The notes under the pieces: generated by a model
Database searches by the model: none
What the model was told of the DNA's origin: nothing
What the model saw: the letters and a program-made list of their open reading frames with translations, nothing else
NCBI RefSeq assembly: GCF_017562075.2
Contig: NC_054083.1
Location: forward strand, 17,616,542-17,680,541
Length of the DNA stretch: 64,000 nucleotides
Direction of reading: 5' to 3'
Origin: Anopheles merus
Taxonomy: Eukaryota; Arthropoda; Insecta; Diptera; Culicidae
Position numbers and translations under genes: made by a program
In this document: piece by piece, positions 37,907 to 46,900 of the stretch
Position numbering within the stretch: the first letter of the stretch is position 1
Layout: each line of letters opens with the position of its first letter

Positions 37907-40900
37907 GATATCTCGTCCCATCTGCCACTGCACGCCATATGTTGCGCTTTTGATGGCGTGGTTGACGCGGTCTTATTTCCAGATAACATCGTGCGGGTGG
38001 ATGAAACCGGACGACCGTCCATGTTCGAGGTGCGCGGTCTGAGCGAGAACAACAAGTACGACTTTTGGGTGACGGCATCGACAGCCAAGGGCGAGGGCGA
38101 CCCGACGATGGTGGTTTCGCAAACAACCAACACCCGGGCGCCGGCCAAAATAGCGTCCTTCTCCCGGCTGCTCAAGGTGCCGGTCGGGGTGAGCCTGGTG
38201 CTGGAATGTGTCGCCGTCGGTAACCCGACACCCCGGACGCGGTGGATAACGAAGGACCAGGCCGTTACCTTCAGCCAGTACTACGTGATTTCGCAAGGCT
38301 TTCTCAAGATACATAGCGTCGAGCCACAGATAGCCGGTAACTTTACCTGCTCGGCGAAGAATCTGTTCGGCGAGGACGAGATACACTACATGCTGATAGC
38401 GCTGCAGACGCCAAATGTGACGCAGCTCTCGATACAGTACACCTCGTTCGACAGTTTGCGCGTGACGTGGGAGGTGGCCAGCGACGGTGGTGCCCCAATA
38501 CAGGGCTACAATCTCTATTACCGCACGACCAGCGGTGCGTGGTCCAATGTGGCAATTCCGAGCGATCAGATGGCGTACACGCTCAACGGTTTGAAGTGCG
38601 GCACTCAATACATTCTGAAGATCAATGCACACAACAAGGTTGGCGTCGGGATGTTTACTGAAGAGCTGGCCGTGCGCACCAAGGGAAAAGGTGAGTAGAA
38701 CACGGGACACAAACAGGCCCAGTAGAGTTGATGTCAGTGCTTGTTTCTCAACATTTTTTTTTAAATGGGAAATTGTAACGATGCTTATTACACATCAAAT
38801 CCATTTGGAAATAGTTTTAACAGGCTTTGCTGGCAAGCAATATTTATTTTGCTCATTTTGTTTTAAAAACTGTAGAATGCAATAAGGCATTTTAGGCCCT
38901 CTCCTGCTGAATTTAAAAAAAACTAGTAAAATGTTATTATTCAATCAATACAATGGAGACGCCCAGTACTTCAAGAAATACAGGGTTCAAGTCGCTTCCC
39001 AATGTGCACATCATTACTGGCTATACCAAGTCACTTTCAAATTTAAACATGGTTATTCACTACGTGCTAGATGTTGATCCACATCAATCTCATATTGCAT
39101 TTCCATTATCATATATTTTTATTTCTTCAACATGATTTTCAACCCATCTCAAGATGGATTGAGTTTGACAGTTCTTTGTGATGTGTTGAAAATCATGTTT
39201 AAAAACAGAAATTTCATTATGAATCAAATGCAATACAGGGTTTACCAAGTCAGTTTCGAATGTAAACATTGTTATTCACCGCGTGCAAAATGTTATTCCA
39301 CATAGATCTGACATTTCATTTCCATCATAATAATTTGCAATTTCATCAGCATAATTTTCAACACTTTGGGGTTTGAAGCTAGATCTCATCACCCGTTGAC
39401 AGGTGCAGTGTTGAAGATAATGCGGAAGAAATTAAAATTATTATGCTGGAAATTAAATATCGGAATGATGTGCAATAACATTTTGCACGTAGTGAAAACC
39501 GATGTTTACATTCGAATGTTTCACCTTGTAATAACACCCCAAAAAAGTTCTGGCTAAAATAATAGCATGGCTGATAATGTTACGTACGTTAATTATTGTT
39601 ACATAAAACATAGTCTAGAATGGTAATTTTTGCTGTACTTTGTTTTTAGAATTCACATTCTTCAAAACTTCGCATTCTTGAGTAAATAATGTTTAAACTT
39701 AATTTATCATGGTTCTAAGCAAGCTAACACATTGAAAATCATTCGGAAGACCGTCGGAAGAATCAGTCAGTGTAAACCAGATACCTCCTTTTTCCGTTAT
39801 GCTCGCGCCTACTCTTACCTTGCATCAGTGTTTTACCACAACAACTTCCAACTTTCTAACTTTTTAACACTTCTTCGTTCACACTTCTTTGAGATATTTT
39901 TGAAATGATTTGGACCAACACAAATTGATGAATCCGAACATGTTGAGGAACAGCAGTATGGCAGGTAGTTTGAGTAACATGCTTTCTTCTTCCTAACATG
40001 CTTTCTGGCATTGCGAATTTTGTGGTTTAGTTCCTGCCTAATACAGATGCACTGTACATATATTTTGCATACCACCTTTGTGCAGTATTTACAGTTTTTA
40101 CTCAGTATCACAATAGTCTTGCCTAATATCTCAAATTATTTACCGACAATTCAATCAATTAAAATATATCTCATCATCACATAAAGCAAGTTTTTCCACC
40201 TTCAGGAAAGCTCCTTTTAGCTAACACTCCTAGGTGTATATAGCACAGATTAAAAGGTTCACAGCAGTTCGCATTCATCCGAGCATGTCACGTGCTGTAA
40301 TAGAGTAACTTTATTACATCTATTCCCCAAACAAAACCCCTACAACCAGTGGAACGGAGACAGAGCTCACTTAATCTGGCCAAACTAATTGTCATAAACT
40401 TTGATGATTCCGGTTACGATAAGCCGGGGAAGGATTGTCGTTCGGTGTGCTTCCTCGCATGCTGCTTCTGCCCGCACGGCAGCTCAGGCGTTAGCCTAGG
40501 AGGAGTTGCTCCATTAAAATACACCTCACAAGAAGCTACACCCTACATCCAGAGGCAGACATGAAACCACCACCCAGGTAGTCTCGAAAATGCTGCCAAC
40601 CTGAACGGCACCACCCGGGGCTGCAGCACCATTTGCATTCCAACTTGTGAGAGCATTTGCACATGATAAATGTCAACCCCCGGGCGGGTCGGTGGTGGCG
40701 GATGGCATTGCGAGGGAAAGACCGAGTGAGTGGCTGAACATAAGTTTCGCTTATTTACATACACAAACAGCATAAATTGACAATGCATTCCCAGCCCGAG
40801 TGCATCCTAAGGGGGGTCAACCGGGAGGAGGAAACCGAGCTTACTGCTGCTACCATGCCCGGTCGGGTGGAAAATTTTGAGATTCATTTTATTTACATCT

Positions 40901-43900
40901 CACTGGCATTATTTATCTGTCGCACTGGAGACACGGATGAAGAAATTAGAAAGTATCTTGCAGCGATGGGAGAATTCGATTAGTGATGCAAATTGATTTA
41001 TTTCCCATCCGCAAAACCCGCCTGCTTGGCCCAGGGGTGACGTCTTTTGTGTGCAGCATGAAACTGTATCGCTCTGTCTCCTCGACCCCCTCATTCGCTC
41101 CTGCAAACGGAATCGATGAATTGTTAAAACTATCTCAACTTACCGGATCTTCTCTAGTGCGGTGCAGATTATAGCCCTTTTTTGTTGTATTTTATTTGCA
41201 TTTGCATTTTATACGGCTGACGAAGCTTTACTCTACACGCCGGCGATGGATGTGGGATGGCAACGAACGAACGAACAGGGGTTCCGTGGTTCAAATGACC
41301 TCCGGGTGGGGAGTTCCCACTTTACGAGCGTCCAAAGCTTCCGAAAGGAATAAAATTAAAAATATATTCCAATTCGTACACCGTCGTGTCCATAGCCCGA
41401 AAGGTGCACACATATCGGGACGCTTGCCGGATGCCATAATTATCCGACAGGGCCCAATGGCATCGCAATTGAGTGCAACTTGCTGAGTTCAACTATTCGC
41501 ACCGACACACACCGGGCCATGCAGGGGCAGGGTAGGGTCCGAAACACGACCCCACAGCTCGACACATTTCCCAGCGCGCCCAGGCCCCGAGTATCAAGCC
41601 GGGGGCCGGGTGTGCAATTGTGCAACATTTCGAAGGAACTTCGGTGTGGTGCTCCAGTTCCGTGAGCTTTGGGATTTTGCACCCGAACCCTCCCAACCTG
41701 TATCCCCGTACGTCTAACCTAATCCGTAGGATGCCATTTTGAATGCTTGGAGGCTTCCTAGATGCTCCTCCCCTTCGCTTTCGCCATTCCCCACCTTTTA
41801 AAACGATAACAAAGCGGGCAGGAAAAATCTTGACACAGACGAATGATAAGCAACCCAACCTCCGATGTCTCTGTCAAGTCCTGTGCTTCCTGTTTTCCCC
41901 TTGGGGAGCGCGCGCGCACGCTCGAGAGAGAGAGAGAGAAAGAGAGAGCGTAAGCGCTGCTAGCAAAATCCCCTGGCCAGCGAGACGAGCGGAAGCATAT
42001 CCCGTGGAGCATCATTAAATGTACGTTTAATTATACACCTCAATGAACCCCCAAACCTAATGTGCACACGGTTGCACACGCACACATACACACACACACC
42101 CCGGAGCCGGTGTCTCCATATGCAGAATCGCACATACCGAGCCGGCTCGGAGGCTCATCCCAGCAGCAATCTCCCCCACTGCCACCTCGCCCACCACTTC
42201 CGGACCCAAATGACACACACGACGACGGTTCGCACCGATGCACACGGTGCCACCAGTGGAAACATAAAATCCTGTCCTTTGCATCCGGGCCCAAACCCGG
42301 TAGAAGCGGGCGGAATGGGAAGGGGAAGGGAAGGAGGGAACAGATCCAGGCTTACGAAACATAATACCAACCGTCCGAGCAACGAACGTCAGCCCAGCCA
42401 GCATTAGAATAGGTTTCGGTGGTCGATTGCTTTGGTTTCGAATGATGGTGGCGCCACCGGTTGCGGGGACACCGCGGGGCGGCTATGAGGGATTAGCCGA
42501 GCGGAAGAGAGGATCGCTACATAGATACACATACCGTGTGTGTATATGTGGTACGGTATCCAGCCCCAAATCCGACCAAACGTTTGGACTATTTATCGAT
42601 CCTTTTGCTCCGACCAAAACACCCCCAACAGCAACCGGGGCGAAAGTCCGGTAGAACCCTGAGGTAGCGGGTAGCGTCTCTGCCACCCGTCTCTGGATAC
42701 CCTGAGTGATGAGTCGTTCATCCTGCAACAGAGCCGTTAGTTGCAACCAGCAGCAGCCAACACACACATACACTCGTTTACTCTCTATCTCTCTTTTTCT
42801 ACTCGCGCTTCATGGGCCGATGTAATTGAATGGATTAATTTGACTATTTAGCAACTATGCAAAAACACACATTCCCACGCACGGACACACAGCACTGTCA
42901 CAACCAGACATTCCTCCTACGCGCACGTGTGTGTGTGTGTATGTTGCTTGGTTGGTGTACGAGCATCATCATCATCATCATCGGCACGGAATCCATCCAA
43001 TCGGTGTTGTGATGAAGCGTGATGTAGCAAGTCGTACTGAAATCAGGCTAAATGATTTACCCGATGCCGTTTTTTCCTTCTTCTTCTTCTGTTGCTTTCT
43101 CCTCTCACACGAAGTGACAATCCATCCATCCATCCGCCGGTGCAATCCATCGAGATCGAGTACCGGCGGCATGAGCCACCAGTGGAGTGTTTGATTCGCG
43201 CCAGTGTTTATTGCACGTTTCCTCTAGCTCGCGCGATGTGTTCCATTAATTATTCCACAGTATCTCATCCCCAACTCGACCTCGAAGAGGGGATGAAAAT
43301 TGCACTAGGAGTGGATGATCGAGGGGGCGGGGGGGGAGCAGTGGGTGGTGGTTTGGCAGGTATGCCTGCAAGCCATAGGTAACCTTTTTCTGGAGCAGCA
43401 GCGTTTATCGAACCAATTGTTTAATGGTGTATTCCGCGAATTTGTTGCACGCCGCGCGAAGGTTGTTGTCGCGTATGACGAGCGCACTTGACAGACAAGT
43501 TGTAATGTGTCGTTTGGTGCGGGATGGCGGCAGGGAAGCTAGAGTTCAAATCGATAGTCGAAGCTGGTGGTGAGCTGTTTCGGCCGTGACAAACATTTGC
43601 AGGATAATGTATGCATGCATACATTATGGAAGTAAAAAATGTTTAAATACACCCACCTTGGAACACGCGGAAGACTGTGCCTAGGTCACTACTAGGTGAC
43701 TACCATAGGCCTGAAACGGGAATTTTCCTGTAATTGTATTTTCTAATTTTTCCTTGTTGTCCCATCACGGAAGTTCCACCCTGTGGAAGGTCTGCAAATG
43801 ATCTCTCTGCGATTAAATCTGCTCTCCATAAAGGGTTTTTTTTAAGTGATAACAACCAAAAATTTGAGCAGCAGTTTTCATCCAGTGGGGAATTTTGATT

Positions 43901-46900
43901 ATTTGAGGGGGTAAGGGGTATTTTGGACCAAAATTTCTTAAAATATCAAATATTATCAGGCTCTCGCCCGCTCATGAACTTGTAAGGGTGGAATGCAATC
44001 CTACATTCACCCTACAGGGGGGAAAAGCTGCAAAAAGGTTGAAAACCATTGAATTGGAGGAAGACAAATCTACGGAATAGGTTGGATGCTTCTTAAATTT
44101 AATCCTTATTTCACTGATTTCCGCCATGGTTTTTAAGCAGGTGTATTCATTGCATTTTTATTCACTGCGGTGAAAAGGAGGCAATCCTTGGGAACTTTTT
44201 TTTTCAATTTCGTACCACAAAATATGTTATCTTATTACTTGTGAGATACCAATGGATTCAACTATCCCATATACAAGCAATCGACGATCTTCCAAAAGCA
44301 TATCCTGTAATTTTCCTGTGATTGCTCGTTTTGGTGGTGAATCATATTCACCTTATATGGTGGATTATATCCAGGATAAGACTCCTTTAATACTATCACC
44401 ACCATTAAAAAAATAAGAATATGATAATATCCTTTCAAACTTTTTTGCACGATGTTCTGATTGTTCGATTGTCAAATAAAACTAATACGCCAACTACAAA
44501 AAAAGAACTGATAGATCGAATTGCCGTTTCCATTACCGTCTTTTGAAAGAAGAAATAATTAAATTACGTAGAAATGTTGGTTTATCTACAGTCCAATCTA
44601 CTTCTCCTTCATTGGCGTAACAATTTTTAATTTATGGGGAGAGAGTTGGAAGCCACGGTCCATACGTGGCTTGAACCTATGCCGGGCATGTTTTCAAGTC
44701 GTACGAGTATAATATTGCTATAAGTGAGAATAACTTAATGTTACTCATTTGCATTGAATTATTACTACACGATACTCGTTGCTTTTATTATTTATGCCTT
44801 TTTATGCTTTTAATGCCTTCAGTGACAGAGTGAACTAATTATGAAATGAAATGAAAATGATAACTATCTCCAACTATAGCACAATATATCAAACTTAACT
44901 AAAGTCAGCTATTTAGTTTCTCGCTGTTACATAGAAAAATAATTCTTTCGTCCATTCCTTCGGAAATTTTATATGATCAATGTCCATTAGACCAGCACTT
45001 AAATACAATACAAATTATGAATTTGCCCTTATATGACGGTATATCAACTTTTCGATAAAAACGAAACTTTTGGGTAGCATAATTAGAAGCATCAATTGTG
45101 GATTTGGGTGCTATTGGTAACAAAATTAAAGAAAAAAACATTATTTACCAGCAGCAATGGCACCAACACTTTACTAAAACCTGAAACGATTGTACGGTGT
45201 AAGCGTTCACACGACAAATTATTATTTTAAGTTTCAAAAGAGTCCCTATCGCATATGGAAAACAAAAACACGCCTCAAGCACAGTGCTTGACATGGTGAG
45301 CATGGTTGTTTGAATTACCGCACAAAACAAGATAGTTAGCAAGCGGCGATGGTTTCCACTCATAACTAAACCAACTGTGACATGATAGTGACCAATAATG
45401 ACATCACATGCATACGGATGATAGTTTGACCCGAAAAACACGTTCGATTTCAAACTAGACTCGCGAGTCTCACAATGATTCTCACCTGAATACGACCTGT
45501 AAAAATAAAACAACACAAACAATACTAACAAATAGGATTGTTTATGAGTTGGTCACAGGGATCATACATCAACGGTCTCGAGTGTATTGTCACACATATG
45601 TATTGTTAAATACGTTATTAATGGTAAGTTGCAGGAAAACATGTTCCAAATGGTTCAGCTTATTAGCTCATAGCCTATATGAAACATGGGGGCGAGTGGG
45701 AACAAAATTTGGCAACAAACCAATGTTTCTATTCTTTTTAGTCACATGAATTATATACCTTATATTTGTTATACTTAATGATACAAAGTGAAAGTGAATC
45801 GTTTTAAATGTGGACAATAATCCAACTGCTTGTGAATTATTTTTTTTTATTTTTACGATTTTTTTACATTTATATTGAATATTACAAACTTATTTCGTAC
45901 ATGGAAAATTAATGTATTGCAGTATGTTGACAAACACTACATAATTTAGCTAGTTTCTAATTTCCATAACGACAAAGGTATGTTCGTAGTTTGACATTTC
46001 ACATTCCTCCTTAATCTCTCCTCAAAAGCCCCACACATTCCCGAGGAGCGAGAACTGTTCAACACCAACTCGAGCTGCCTGAATCTGTTTCTCACCTCCT
46101 GGCTGAACGGTGGCTGCCCAATATCGCACTTTTCCATCGAATACCGTCGGCTTCATACACCGTTCTGGACGATCGTCTCATCCGACCTTTCCGGCAGCGA
46201 TCAGCACACTAATGGGAGCATTTCGTTCTGCGATTTCATTCCCGCCACATGGTACGAGCTTAAGATCACCTCCAACAACGATGCAGGGAAAACGATGGCA
46301 CAGTATAACTTTGCCACCTTAACACTCTCGGGCGAGAAAATACCGCCACCAGAGTACAAGGCAATGCCGGAGGAGAACAACGATTCCATTCTGCTATCAG
46401 ACGAGGTAGAGTTCCAGTGGCTGCAGTCGACGGTGATGATAATTACCATCATTGTAATTGTTTTAAGTCTGTAAGTATTAGCAATAAGCAGGTCAGCAAT
46501 CACACCCTGTTGATATCATAATACGTTGCCAATTGTCTTTTTCGATTCCCTCTCCAGTGTGGTTGGCGCCAAGTATCGGGGTGTTTTGTGCTTCACCAAC
46601 AACTCCGATCGCTACAGCACCCAAACACTATCGGCCGATCTGAGCATGAAGGAGCAGTCGGAAAACATCCGCAACCAGCAGGTGTACAGTGCATCGCCCG
46701 TCAAGGTGATCAACAAGGAGGAGAACGCCGAAATGTACGAAATTTCACCGTACGCCACATTTAACGCGAGCACCGGCCGGCTATGTAAGGAGCCGCGAAG
46801 CCTAAACCCATCGAACATAGACTATTCGCTGCAGTTCCGCACCTTCGGCCACCCGGAGTGTGATTTAAATGCCACTGCCTACCCGTTGCTGGAGAGCACC

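Larger units (their letters stand above)
38691..46028 (+). other. Dscam intron 19 (7.3 kb)
   Basis: Longest intron between domain-coding exons. AT-rich outer parts carry MITEs (38,977-39,541) and a SINE (44,597-44,705). A GC-richer block lies at about 40,330-43,650. No additional FNIII or transmembrane exon was recognised. Confidence 0.7.

Noticed and set aside
40777..41486. Possible nested gene or extra exons within the GC-rich part of intron 19
   Set aside because: Frames are 60-96 codons, show no domain or convincing splice-site pairs; kept only as a possible regulatory block.
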